DNA from: Sphingomonas vulcanisoli
GTDB taxonomy: Bacteria > Pseudomonadota > Alphaproteobacteria > Sphingomonadales > Sphingomonadaceae
NCBI RefSeq assembly: GCF_011761305.1
Contig: NZ_JAAOZC010000003.1
Span: 359,092 to 423,091, forward strand
Reading direction: 5' to 3'
Length of the DNA stretch: 64,000 bases
Made by a program: the position numbers and the translations under genes. Below, one piece after another: positions 34,093 through 50,547 of the stretch. Position 1 is the stretch's first letter; each line of letters starts with the position of its first letter. The notes under the pieces were generated by a model that saw only the letters and a program-made list of their open reading frames with translations, was not told where the DNA came from and did not search any database.

Positions 34093-34549
34093 CTTCGCCC
34101 CTCGGTTCCTTTGGGGAGCGGGGTAGAAGAGTATGGTTAAGGAGGGGTTAGCTATGCCCGGAAAGGCTTATGCAACGTACCCAGCGGTGTGCTGGATCAT
34201 CCTCCCCTTGGCGGGGGAGGATTTTGGGCGCGAGGTGCGACGAAAGTGGGAAACAGGGGCTTCCCATCCGCGTCCCGATGCCTATATGGGGACTATCCAG
34301 AAAATCAGGCCGATGGCGCGCGTTTGCGAGTCGGAGGCCGCCCGTCCAGGCTTCGGGACACGATCCGTATAGCGCAACGGATCGCGACGAATTGGGGTCC
34401 AGGACCGGGTTTTACAGACGCTGCCAGTGCGGTTCCGATGGCCCGGACCCGCACTTTTTTGCGTGGAGCGCGCTCCATGCCGGTCACGGGCCCGCGGCGA
34501 GGCGGGTGCGAAGTCGGTTCGATACTACGGTTCGATACAAGGAATTTTG
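34093..34549 (+). promoter_or_regulatory. rpoB leader / intergenic region
   Basis: This 457-base gap holds no gene I can support. It contains half of a CCTCCCC-type repeat near 34200. A perfect 8-bp stem lies at 34361-34384 (CGATCCGT / ACGGATCG), followed by a terminator-like hairpin, listed separately, ending 90 bases before rpoB. It must contain the rpoBC promoter. Confidence 0.5.
34427..34460 (+). terminator. Terminator-like hairpin in the rpoB leader (possible attenuator)
   Basis: The stem GTGCGG-T-TCCG / CGGA-C-CCGCAC with a six-base loop is followed by six T residues. It points toward rpoB, so it either ends an upstream short transcript or attenuates rpoBC. Confidence 0.65.
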
Positions 34550-38707
<4,158 letters not shown>

Positions 38708-38718
38708 TGCAACCGGAG

Positions 38719-38833
38719 CCCCTCTCCCCTTGTGGGAGAGGGGTTGGGGAGAGGGGGCGAGGCAAGCGCCGACCCCTCTCCCTCCCACCGCCTAGCGGCG
38801 GCGGGCCCCTCCCTCTCCCACAAGGGGAGAGGG
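38719..38833. repeat. Palindromic repeat between rpoB and rpoC
   Basis: CCCCTCTCCCCTTGTGGGAGAGGGG begins it and CCCTCTCCCACAAGGGGAGAGGG ends it, around a GC-rich middle with GCCTAGCGGCGGCGGGC. It fills most of the 154-base gap inside the rpoBC operon. RNA copies of the ends could pair over about 25 bases. Confidence 0.85.
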
Positions 38834-38861
38834 TCAAGATTTTCAGGAAGGGTTTAAACCC

Positions 38862-43133
<4,272 letters not shown>

Positions 43134-43154
43134 TCGTTCGGATAGGCTGACAAG

Positions 43155-43190
43155 AAAAAGCCGTCGCCCGGATGCGGGCGGCGGCTTTTT
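43155..43190 (+). terminator. Rho-independent terminator of rpoBC
   Basis: A long stem (AAAAAGCCGTCGCCC / GGGCGGCGGCTTTTT) with a short loop ends in a T-run, 21 bases after the rpoC stop. Confidence 0.92.
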
Positions 43191-43266
43191 CTTTGGGTGT
43201 GTGCACCGCTCATTGGAGCGCGCATCATTTGATGTTACACACCGTGCCTTCGGTGGGAGATCGATC

Positions 43267-43464
43267 GTGCGTACGACGCTTGCCTTGGATGATGAGCTTT
43301 TGGCCAAAGCGCAGGCGTTCACGGGCCTTGTCGAAAAAACGGCGTTGGTGCGTGAGGCGCTCAGGGCGCTGATCGAACGCGAAAGCGCTGTGCGCCTCGC
43401 GCGGCTGGGTGGTTCGGAGCCGGAGATCGCGATTGCGCCGCGCAGGCGCACCGATCAGGCGTGA
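43267..43464 (+). CDS. vapB: VapB-family antitoxin
   Basis: The 65-residue protein starts with GTG at 43267 and reads RTTLALDDELLAKAQAFTG, the ribbon-helix-helix N-terminus of VapB antitoxins, followed by TALVREALRALIERE. An open extension to 43201 lies in poorly conserved sequence near the rpoC terminator and is rejected. The C-terminal tail (APRRRTDQA) would wrap the toxin. It overlaps vapC by four bases (GTGA). Confidence 0.88.
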   Translation: MRTTLALDDELLAKAQAFTGLVEKTALVREALRALIERESAVRLARLGGSEPEIAIAPRRRTDQA

Positions 43465-43832
43465 TCCTCGTCGATAGCTCGGTCTGGGTCGATCATCTTC
43501 GCAGCCACGATCCTGCGCTTTCCGGATTGCTCCAACGCCAGCAGGTCTTGAGTCATCCCTTTGTGATCGGCGAGCTGGCGTTGGGCAGCTTACGGCAGCG
43601 CGATGTGATCCTCGAGGCTTTGCGGGGGCTTCCCCATGCCATCGTCGCAAGCGATGAAGAGGTTCACGCGCTGATCGAGCGTCGCCAATTGTTCGGAACC
43701 GGCATCGGCTACGTCGACGCGCACCTGGTGGCCGCCACGCTGTTGACCACCGGCGCACGGCTTTGGACACGGGATCGGCGTCTGCACGCCGCGGCCTGTC
43801 GCTTCGATCTCGCCGCTGGCGACGACGCTTAA
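43461..43832 (+). CDS. vapC: VapC-family PIN-domain toxin RNase
   Basis: VapC toxins cut tRNA or rRNA. The 123-residue protein has the PIN acidic residues Asp5 (LVDSSVW), Glu38 (VIGELALG), Asp86 (GYVDAHL) and Asp105 (WTRDRRL), so the metal site looks complete. The start is GTG at 43461 inside the vapB stop. The pair stands alone between rpoC and the minus-strand genes. Confidence 0.92.
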   Translation: MILVDSSVWVDHLRSHDPALSGLLQRQQVLSHPFVIGELALGSLRQRDVILEALRGLPHAIVASDEEVHALIERRQLFGTGIGYVDAHLVAATLLTTGARLWTRDRRLHAAACRFDLAAGDDA

Positions 43833-43842
43833 AGCGAGCGTT

Positions 43843-44406
43843 TCACGCGGGCCTTTTCGCCAGCCAGATGACGTGATCGTAATCCGATCTGTCGCGATCG
43901 ATCGGGATCCGGATCTCCTCGACGCTGAAGCCGATATCGCGCACCCGGCTTCGGAAGGCATCGTCGGGATAAGCGGACCAGATCGCCAGGATGCCGCCGG
44001 GGCGAAGCGCGGCGCGGGCGGCGCGCAGGCCCCAGTTGCTGTAGAGCCGTTCGTTGGCGGCGTTGGTGAAGCCGTCGGGGCCGTTGTCGACATCGAGCAG
44101 GATCGCGTCGAACCCGCCGATCTGTTCGACGATCAGATCATGGACGTCGCGGATTTCCACCGCGACGCGCGGATCGCTGAGCGACTGGCCGAAGACGTGC
44201 GCAAGCGTGCCCTTCGCCCAGCTCACCACCTTGGGCACCAGCTCAGCGACGACGATCTCCGCGCCCGCGGGCAAAGCGTCGAGCGCGGCACGGAGCGTGA
44301 AGCCCATGCCTAGGCCGCCGATCAGGATGCGGCTCGCAGGCCCGTCCAATCGCCGGCAGACCAAAGTCGCCAGCGCCTCTTCGGAGCGGCTTTCCCAGCT
44401 TCCCAT
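43843..44406 (-). CDS. Spermidine-synthase-like methyltransferase-fold protein
   Basis: The protein has a Rossmann core with ILIGGLGMGFTLRAALDALP, the acidic VVAELVPKVV strand end, then DAILLDVDNGPDGFTN and GLRAARAALRPGGILAIWSA. It resembles the spermidine synthase-like proteins of sphingomonads rather than a confirmed polyamine enzyme. The first ATG is at 44406, but the same frame codes about 40 more family-like residues upstream (GEIIDTADIPGGAYLQLV, then QYGQDFEILHDGDQ) without any ATG, GTG or TTG before an in-frame stop. The real start may therefore be non-standard, or the reading frame has been disturbed. Confidence 0.75.
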   Translation of the reverse strand: MGSWESRSEEALATLVCRRLDGPASRILIGGLGMGFTLRAALDALPAGAEIVVAELVPKVVSWAKGTLAHVFGQSLSDPRVAVEIRDVHDLIVEQIGGFDAILLDVDNGPDGFTNAANERLYSNWGLRAARAALRPGGILAIWSAYPDDAFRSRVRDIGFSVEEIRIPIDRDRSDYDHVIWLAKRPA

Positions 44407-44546
44407 CAGCTGATCGCCATCGTGCAGGATTTCGAAATCCTGCCCATATTGGACAAGCTGCAGATAGGCGCCGCCGGGAATATCGGCGGTATCGATGATC
44501 TCGCCGTCCAGCGCGCGGTCGGCTGGCCGCTGCGCCGCTGCGGAGG

Positions 44547-44654
44547 TTACGATACGACCTTCGCCGGCGCGGCGGCCTTGGCGGTTACGGCCTTCGCCGT
44601 CAGCGCCCGAATCGCGCGATTATGCCGCTTATTCGCGGTGCGCAGCTGGCCCAT
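44547..44654 (-). CDS. Small basic hypothetical protein (35 residues)
   Basis: The product reads MGQLRTANKRHNRAIRAL and then an Ala/Lys-rich tail ending APAKVVS. The N-terminal pattern looks like a small conserved sphingomonad protein, from memory, and the tail is typical of nucleic-acid-binding basic tails. It ends about 140 bases before the first ATG of the spermidine-synthase-like gene, in the region of that gene's possible N-terminal extension. Too short for firm proof. Confidence 0.5.
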   Translation of the reverse strand: MGQLRTANKRHNRAIRALTAKAVTAKAAAPAKVVS

Positions 44655-44814
44655 GATATGTCCGATCCGATGATTGGTCCGCGGCGTGGCCGAAAAAGCG
44701 TCGTTGCGCGAGATCGCCAGGAGCATGGTCATGGATCGGCGCGGTTGGCAATGTTGGATCGCTTGGTGTCGGGTGCAAGCGTCGGTTTTCGATCCAAGCT
44801 CGGGCGTTGTGTCA

Positions 44815-45276
44815 TTAGAGGCGGCTTTGCGCGCGCAGGTGGAGAATATGTGTAGCGGCGTCTTCGTTAGTGCGCTCAAATCCAAGCTTTTCATAGAAGG
44901 TGGCGGCTCCGGTCGTTGTTGTACGAAGCCGCAGAATAAGGAATGTCTGCGCCGCTTGTTCAATTATACGGTTTACCAACAACCCTCCAATCCCCTGATG
45001 CCGCACACTTGGAGAGACGTAAACATGGCGTAGGCGACCGATGCCTTCGGTGTTCAAGTACGGATCTTTGTTAAGTCCACCCAATGCCGTTAAAGTTCCG
45101 TCAAGGTAAACGGACAATAGGAACTCTCCAGTGCCCTGAAAACGGTTTTTACCTTCATCCCAATCATCTTGAAGTCGCCGGACGAAGCGATGGCCTTCAC
45201 TTTCTGCTTCGATCACAAGTGGAGTAATCTCATTACTGAGCAGCTTAATTTCGCGCAGTTCAATAGACATGCTCAT
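44815..45276 (-). CDS. GNAT family N-acetyltransferase
   Basis: The product of about 153 residues has ELREIKLLSNEITPLV at the N-terminus, the acetyl-CoA motif LRHVYVSPSVRHQGIGGLLV (V-x-x-x-x-R-x-x-G-I-G) and the C-terminal TGAATFYEKLGFERT. Starts at 45276 and 45270 are both possible. Base use is visibly less GC-rich than in its neighbours, suggesting recent arrival. Substrate unknown. Confidence 0.82.
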   Translation of the reverse strand: MSMSIELREIKLLSNEITPLVIEAESEGHRFVRRLQDDWDEGKNRFQGTGEFLLSVYLDGTLTALGGLNKDPYLNTEGIGRLRHVYVSPSVRHQGIGGLLVNRIIEQAAQTFLILRLRTTTTGAATFYEKLGFERTNEDAATHILHLRAQSRL

Positions 45277-45359
45277 GGATTGTCGTCGATTTATGGCCTC
45301 GCCGTGGATCACTCCAACGCCCTCTTGCGAATGACAATGGCCAAGAGCGCCTCGCTAGT

Positions 45360-46379
45360 TCAACTACTCCGCCGCGCCAGCGCCGCTTCCGCCTCGGCCT
45401 CCAGCGTGGCAAGGATTTCCGCGACCGGCTCCTCCTTCGTCACCATGCCGACCGATTGGCCGGCCATCAGGCTGCCATGCTCGACATCGCCGTCGATCAC
45501 CGCGCGGCGAAGGGCTCCGGCCCAATAATGTTCGATCTGGAGCTGGGCCTCGGCCATCGCGACGCGGCCTTCGTCGAGCGCCTGGGCGACTTCGCGCTGT
45601 TTGGCGGTGAAGAGTTCGCTGCTGGCGTTCTTGAGCGCGCGGACGGGGATGACGGGGAGGCGGGGATCGATCTGGACGCTCGCGATCGCATCGCGGGCCG
45701 AGGCGCGGATGAAGGCCTTCTTGAAATTGGCGTGCGCGATACATTCGGTAGCGCAGACGAAGCGCGTGCCGAGCTGCACGCCCGCCGCGCCCATCTCCAG
45801 ATAGCCGGCGATCGCCTCGCCCCGGCCGATGCCGCCGGCGATGAACACGGGAAGCTGCTCGGCAATCTCCGGCAGCATTTCTTGCGCGAGGACGCTGGTC
45901 GAGACCGGGCCGATGTGGCCGCCGGCCTCCATCCCCTCGATCACCAGCGCATCGACGCCGGAGCGGATCAGCTTTTTGGCGAAGGGCAGGGTGGGCGGGA
46001 AGCACAGCACCCTGGCGCCGCCGGCCTTGATCCGATCGATCGCGCCGCCCGGCGGCAGCCCACCCGCGAGCACGACATGGCCGACATTGTGGCCGGCGCA
46101 GACATCGATCAGCGCGTTGAGATCGGGGTGCATGGTGATGAGGTTGACGCCGAACGGCTTGGTGGTGAGCGCCTTGGTGGCGGCGATCTCGGCATCCAGC
46201 AGCGCGGGCGTCATCGCCCCGCAGGCGATCACGCCGAAGCCGCCCGCGTTGGATATCGCCGAGACGAGGTGCTGCTCTGATACCCAGGACATCGCCCCCG
46301 CCATGATCGCCACCTCGGAGCCGAGGAAATCGGCGCCGCGGCGCATGAGGGCGGAGAGGCGGGGGTGCGGTAAGCTCAT
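45360..46379 (-). CDS. Nitronate monooxygenase-family flavoprotein
   Basis: The 339-residue TIM-barrel flavoprotein has the FMN-site elements AIMAGAMSWVSEQHLVSAIS near the N-terminus. Further on are the IEGMEAGGHIGPVSTSV loop with the conserved His, FIAGGIGRGEAIAGYLEMGA and GVQLGTRFVCATE. This is the NMO / 2-nitropropane dioxygenase family, which also includes enoyl reductases such as FabK. The C-terminus is charged and helical. The actual substrate is uncertain. Confidence 0.87.
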   Translation of the reverse strand: MSLPHPRLSALMRRGADFLGSEVAIMAGAMSWVSEQHLVSAISNAGGFGVIACGAMTPALLDAEIAATKALTTKPFGVNLITMHPDLNALIDVCAGHNVGHVVLAGGLPPGGAIDRIKAGGARVLCFPPTLPFAKKLIRSGVDALVIEGMEAGGHIGPVSTSVLAQEMLPEIAEQLPVFIAGGIGRGEAIAGYLEMGAAGVQLGTRFVCATECIAHANFKKAFIRASARDAIASVQIDPRLPVIPVRALKNASSELFTAKQREVAQALDEGRVAMAEAQLQIEHYWAGALRRAVIDGDVEHGSLMAGQSVGMVTKEEPVAEILATLEAEAEAALARRSS

Positions 46380-46424
46380 CGCGCGGGCCTATCCCCGGCG
46401 CGCAGGCGATGGCAAGGCCGGGCG

Positions 46425-47054
46425 ATGATCCTCTCCAAAGTCCTGCAGCACGGCTTCGCGGGCACGAGCGCGCTGGCGGCGCGGTTCGCGCGGCCGTCGG
46501 TGGTGTTCATGGGCGATTCGATCACCCAATTCTGGAGCGGCGGCGATCCGTGGATGTTTCGTCCGATCCGCCTCAACGCAGGCATTTCCGGCCAGACGAC
46601 CGCGCAGATGTGTGAACGCTTCGATCGCGATGTCGTCGCGCGCCGGCCTCGCGTGGTGCATATCATGGGCGGCACCAACGATCTGTGGTTCGGGGAGCCG
46701 GGGGCGGGGGGCGCTGCGTCGCTGGCCAATATCGCGGCGATGGCGGGGATGGCGCGCGCGGCGGGTATCGCGGTGATCCTTGCGCCGCCGCCGCCGATTG
46801 GGCGCGTGGCCGAGCCGATGTTCGCGCATCTGGATTGCGTGGATGCCTTGCGCGGGGGTGTTGCCGATCTGGCGCGTGCCGAAGGGCTGATATTCGTCGA
46901 TTATGCGCAATCGCTCGTCCGTGACGGCGATCTGTTCGCGCCGTTCACCACCGACGGCGTCCACCTCACCCCCGCAGGCTATCGCGCGATACGCGGGCAG
47001 GCGGAGGCGGCGATCTCCCTAGCCCTCTCCCGCGCGCGGGAGAGGGTTGGGTGA
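46425..47054 (+). CDS. SGNH/GDSL-family hydrolase
   Basis: The 209-residue esterase-like protein has the four SGNH blocks: GDSIT with Ser32, the Gly in LNAGISGQT, GGTND with Asn85, and DGVH with Asp177 and His180. No signal peptide is obvious. The last ~10 residues (LSRARERVG) are coded by the first hairpin of a palindromic repeat, so the stop codon itself comes from the repeat. Substrate unknown. Confidence 0.86.
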   Translation: MILSKVLQHGFAGTSALAARFARPSVVFMGDSITQFWSGGDPWMFRPIRLNAGISGQTTAQMCERFDRDVVARRPRVVHIMGGTNDLWFGEPGAGGAASLANIAAMAGMARAAGIAVILAPPPPIGRVAEPMFAHLDCVDALRGGVADLARAEGLIFVDYAQSLVRDGDLFAPFTTDGVHLTPAGYRAIRGQAEAAISLALSRARERVG

Positions 47055-47163
47055 GGGTCTTCTTCTTTCGCCTAGTTTCCGGCCAAAGTAGAAGACCCTC
47101 ACCCTCCCACAGATCTCGCTGCGCTCGATTTGCGGGCCCCTCCCTCTCCCGCGAAAGCGGGAA
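47022..47163. repeat. Palindromic repeat at the SGNH hydrolase 3' end
   Basis: An opening hairpin (CCCTCTCCCGCGCGCGGGAGAGGG) comes first. The inner inverted pair GAGGGTCTTCT / AGAAGACCCTC follows, and CCTCTCCCGCGAAAGCGGG closes the element. It overlaps the end of the SGNH coding region and stops just short of the alcohol dehydrogenase gene. Confidence 0.82.
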
Positions 47164-47168
47164 TGGGA

Positions 47169-48233
47169 TCACGCCGCCTTCAGCGAAGTCATGTCGATCG
47201 AGAAGCGATATTTGACGTCACTCTTGACCATGCGGTCGTACGCCTCGTCGATCTTCTGGATCGGGATCAGTTCGATGTCCGCGGTCAGGCCGTGCTGGTG
47301 GCAGAAATCGAGCATTTCCTGCGTCTCCGCGATACCGCCGATCAGCGATCCCGCCAGCGCGCGGCGGGCGAAGATCAGGTTGCCGACATTGGGCGAAGGG
47401 TGGGGCGTTTCCGGCACGCCGATCAGGCACAAGGTGCCGTCGCGCTTCAGGCAAGTGAGCAAGGCATCGAGATCGTGCGGCGCCGCGACGGTATCGAGGA
47501 TGAAATCGAAGCTTCCGGCGGCCGCTTCCATCTGATCGGCCTCCTTCGAGATGATGACATCCTTGGCGCCGAGCTTGATCGCATCATCACGCTTGCCGGG
47601 CGAGGTGGTGAAGACGGTGACCTCCGCGCCCAGCGCCGCGGCGATCTTGACGCCCATATGGCCGAGCCCGCCCAGCCCGACGACGCCGACCTTCTTGCCC
47701 GGCCCCGCGCCCCAATGCTTGAGCGGCGAATAAGTGGTGATGCCCGCGCACAGCAAAGGCGCCACCGCCGCCAGATCCTTCTCGTCATGATCGATGCGGA
47801 GGACGAAGCTCTCCTTGACGATGATATGATCGGAATAGCCGCCGAAGGTATGGCCGCCGAGATGCTTGTCCGGGCCATTGTAGGTGCCGACGAAGCCCGT
47901 GCCGGTGCAATATTGCTCTTCGTTCTCCTGGCACGATGGGCAGACGCCGCAGCTATCGACCATGCAGCCGACGCCGACCAGATCGCCGACCTTATATTTG
48001 GTCACGTCTGAACCGACGCCCGTCACCTTGCCGACAATCTCGTGGCCGGGGACGCAAGGGTATTCGGTGCCCTCCCATTCGCTGCGGGCCTGGTGCAGAT
48101 CCGAATGGCAGACGCCGCAGAACAATATGTCGATCGCGACATCGTCGGGCTGGAGATTGCGGCGCTGGAAGCTGAAGGGTGCAAGAGGCTCATGTGCCGA
48201 ATGCGCGGCAAAGGCTTTGGCGGTGGTGGTCAT
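47169..48233 (-). CDS. Zinc-dependent NAD(P) alcohol dehydrogenase (YahK/cinnamyl-type)
   Basis: The 354-residue medium-chain dehydrogenase has the catalytic zinc region CGVCHSD (Cys42) with PGHEIVG (His64), structural zinc cysteines at 95, 98, 101 and 109 in SCGVCPSCQENEEQYC, and the nucleotide motif GVVGLGGLGHMGVKIA. This set matches aldehyde reductases of the YahK/Ahr and cinnamyl alcohol dehydrogenase group, which usually use NADPH. The start at 48233 (MTTTAKAF) is preferred over an open extension to 48281. Confidence 0.9.
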   Translation of the reverse strand: MTTTAKAFAAHSAHEPLAPFSFQRRNLQPDDVAIDILFCGVCHSDLHQARSEWEGTEYPCVPGHEIVGKVTGVGSDVTKYKVGDLVGVGCMVDSCGVCPSCQENEEQYCTGTGFVGTYNGPDKHLGGHTFGGYSDHIIVKESFVLRIDHDEKDLAAVAPLLCAGITTYSPLKHWGAGPGKKVGVVGLGGLGHMGVKIAAALGAEVTVFTTSPGKRDDAIKLGAKDVIISKEADQMEAAAGSFDFILDTVAAPHDLDALLTCLKRDGTLCLIGVPETPHPSPNVGNLIFARRALAGSLIGGIAETQEMLDFCHQHGLTADIELIPIQKIDEAYDRMVKSDVKYRFSIDMTSLKAA

Positions 48234-48314
48234 TGAAAACGTCCTGAAAGCATGGGGGCGACTCTGATGTGGGGTCGCCACCGGCCATCCGCCACCGGCG
48301 GAGGCTTACTTTTC

Positions 48315-49574
48315 TCAGGCCGCGTCTTCGGCATCCAGCCCATAAGCGGTGTGCAGCACGCGCACCGCAAGCTCGGTATAATCCTCGTGGATCAGTACCG
48401 AGACCTTGATCTCGCTGGTGGTGATCGCCTGGACGTTGATGCCGCGATCGGCGAGCGCCTTGAACATCTGCGCCGCGACGCCGGCGTGGCTGCGCATGCC
48501 GACGCCGACGACCGAGATTTTGGCGACCGAGGTATCGTGGACGAGTTCGGCATAGCCGATCGCATCCTTGCCCTTTTCCAACACGTCGAGCGCGCGGGCG
48601 AGTTCCGAGCCGGGGACGGTGAAGGTGACGTCGGTCGACCCCGTCGAATGCGCGACGTTCTGGATGATCATATCGACGTTGATGCTGGCATCGGCGAGCG
48701 GCGTGAAAATGCTCGCCACCGCGCCGGGGCGATCGGGGACGGCGGTGAGCGTCACCTTCGCCTCATTCTTGTCGTGCGCGATGCCCGTGATCAGCTGGCT
48801 TTCCATGCCCATCGTCTCAACCTCTTCTTCGCCGACGATCATTGTTCCCGGCAGATCGCCTCCATCGGGCGCGTCGCCGAACGACGACAGCACCTGGACG
48901 CGGACCTTTTCCTTCAGCGCGAGCCCCACCGATCGCGTCTGCAGCACCTTGGCGCCGACGCTGGCGAGCTCCAACATTTCCTCATAGGTGACGCGGGCGA
49001 GCTTGCGCGCGCGCGGCACGATGCGCGGATCGGTGGTGTAGACCCCATCCACATCGGTATAGATGTCGCAGCGATCGGCCTTCACCGCCGCCGCCACCGC
49101 CACCGCCGACGTATCCGAACCGCCGCGGCCCAGCGTCGAGACGCTGCCGTCCTCCGCTACGCCCTGAAAACCGGGGATTACCGCGACCTGGCCATCCTTC
49201 ATCGCGGCGAGCAATTTGTCCGTCTCGATCGTCTCGATGCGCGCCGAGGCGTGGGCGGACGAGGTATGGATCGGCATCTGCCAGCCGAGCCAGCTGCGCG
49301 CGCGGACGCCCATCTGCTGCAGCGTCATCGCCAGCAGCCCGCTGGTCACCTGCTCGCCCGAGGCGACGACCACGTCATATTCGCGGGGATCGTAGAGCGG
49401 GCTCGCCTCGCGGCAGAAGTTGACGAGGCGATCGGTCTCGCCCGCCATCGCCGAGACGACCACCGCCACCTCATTGCCGCGCTCCACCTCACGCTTCACG
49501 CGGGCGGCGACATTGCGAATGCGCTCGATGCCGGCCATCGATGTGCCGCCGAACTTCATCACGATACGGGCCAT
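48315..49574 (-). CDS. lysC: Aspartate kinase
   Basis: This enzyme makes aspartyl phosphate for lysine, methionine and threonine synthesis. The 419-residue protein has the KFGGTS motif at residues 7-12, the catalytic GRGGSDTSAVAVAAA segment and two C-terminal ACT regulatory domains (around LTAVPDRPGAVASIF and ISVVGVGMRSHAGVA). It stands divergent to ubiG with about 55 bases between starts, an arrangement I recall from other sphingomonads. Confidence 0.95.
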   Translation of the reverse strand: MARIVMKFGGTSMAGIERIRNVAARVKREVERGNEVAVVVSAMAGETDRLVNFCREASPLYDPREYDVVVASGEQVTSGLLAMTLQQMGVRARSWLGWQMPIHTSSAHASARIETIETDKLLAAMKDGQVAVIPGFQGVAEDGSVSTLGRGGSDTSAVAVAAAVKADRCDIYTDVDGVYTTDPRIVPRARKLARVTYEEMLELASVGAKVLQTRSVGLALKEKVRVQVLSSFGDAPDGGDLPGTMIVGEEEVETMGMESQLITGIAHDKNEAKVTLTAVPDRPGAVASIFTPLADASINVDMIIQNVAHSTGSTDVTFTVPGSELARALDVLEKGKDAIGYAELVHDTSVAKISVVGVGMRSHAGVAAQMFKALADRGINVQAITTSEIKVSVLIHEDYTELAVRVLHTAYGLDAEDAA

Positions 49575-49629
49575 GGAGAGTGCGAAACCGGTTGGGCTGG
49601 AGGGAGCGCCCTGCTAGCTTCGGGGGATC

Positions 49630-50352
49630 ATGAGCGCAACCGTTACGATCGATCCGGCCGAAGCCGCGCATTTTGGGCAGATGGCCGCCGATTGGTGGAA
49701 CCCGCGCGGTTCCTCGGCGATGCTGCACAAGCTCAATCCCGTGCGGCTGCGTTACATCCGCGAGCAACTCGATCAGCGGTGGGGGCTCGATCCCAAGGCG
49801 CGGACGCCGCTGGCCGGCAAGCGCGTGCTGGATGTCGGCTGCGGCGCGGGATTGTTGAGCGAGCCGCTGGCGCGGCTGGGCGCGGCGGTCACGGGGCTGG
49901 ATGCCGCGCCGGAAAATGTCGCGGTGGCCAGGGTGCATGCCGAAGGCCAGGGTCTGGCGATCGAGTATCGCGTCGGCGAGATCGGAGAGCTAGGCTCGGG
50001 GCGGTTCGATCTGATCGTCGCCATGGAGGTGATCGAGCATGTCGCCGATGTCGAGGCGTTCGTCGCCGCCATTGCGGATGCGCTCGCGCCGGAAGGGCTG
50101 GTGATCCTCTCCACCCCGAATCGAACGGCGCTTTCACGGCTGGCGGTGATCACCATTGCCGAGGGTCTCAACATCGTGCCGCAAGGGACGCACGATTGGG
50201 CGCAGTTCTTGCGGCCTGAGGAATTGGCCGAGCGATTGGCGGCGGCGGGGCTGGTTGTGAACGACACCCGGGGAATCGGCTTTTTTCCGGGGAAAGGCTT
50301 CGCGCTGAGCGACGACCTCAGCCTGGATTATCTCGTCACTGCCGGCCGCTAA
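49630..50352 (+). CDS. ubiG: Ubiquinone O-methyltransferase
   Basis: UbiG does both O-methylations in ubiquinone synthesis. The 240-residue protein has the N-terminal EAAHFGQMAADWWNPRG segment that marks the family, the SAM-binding motif VLDVGCGAGLLSEPLARLG, and VMEVIEHV as FDLIVAMEVIEHVADV. The C-terminal ILSTPNRTALSRL is also typical. It is the last gene before the candidate small RNA. Confidence 0.95.
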   Translation: MSATVTIDPAEAAHFGQMAADWWNPRGSSAMLHKLNPVRLRYIREQLDQRWGLDPKARTPLAGKRVLDVGCGAGLLSEPLARLGAAVTGLDAAPENVAVARVHAEGQGLAIEYRVGEIGELGSGRFDLIVAMEVIEHVADVEAFVAAIADALAPEGLVILSTPNRTALSRLAVITIAEGLNIVPQGTHDWAQFLRPEELAERLAAAGLVVNDTRGIGFFPGKGFALSDDLSLDYLVTAGR

Positions 50353-50411
50353 TATGATAGAATTGCGCCGGATGCATCTTGCACTGCAAAAAAGGTAGTT
50401 GCGCATATCGA

Positions 50412-50492
50412 TTGTGCGGGGCACAAAGGGGGTGCCTTTCAGGCATCCTCTCCCAACTAAAACGGGCCGGTCCGATGACCGGCCTTTTTTTT
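50412..50492 (+). ncRNA. Candidate trans-acting small RNA with three stem-loops
   Basis: Stem-loop one (TTGTGC / GCACAA) is at 50412-50426. Stem-loop two (GGGTGCC / GGCATCC) is at 50430-50448. An unpaired linker with CTCTCCC, which is complementary to a Shine-Dalgarno site, follows. Stem-loop three (GGCCGGT / ACCGGCC, 50465-50484) ends in eight T residues. A -35 TTGCAC at 50379 and -10 GCATAT at 50403 would start it near 50412. The layout resembles Hfq-dependent alphaproteobacterial sRNAs. The alternative is that it is only the ubiG terminator region. Confidence 0.5.
50465..50492 (+). terminator. Rho-independent terminator after ubiG / candidate sRNA
   Basis: A stem GGCCGGT / ACCGGCC with a six-base loop is followed by eight T residues. 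Confidence 0.9.
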
Positions 50493-50547
50493 GCCCGCCG
50501 GAAATCCGCGCGTGGCGGATGGCGTCGTCCGACGTTATGGGAGCGGC

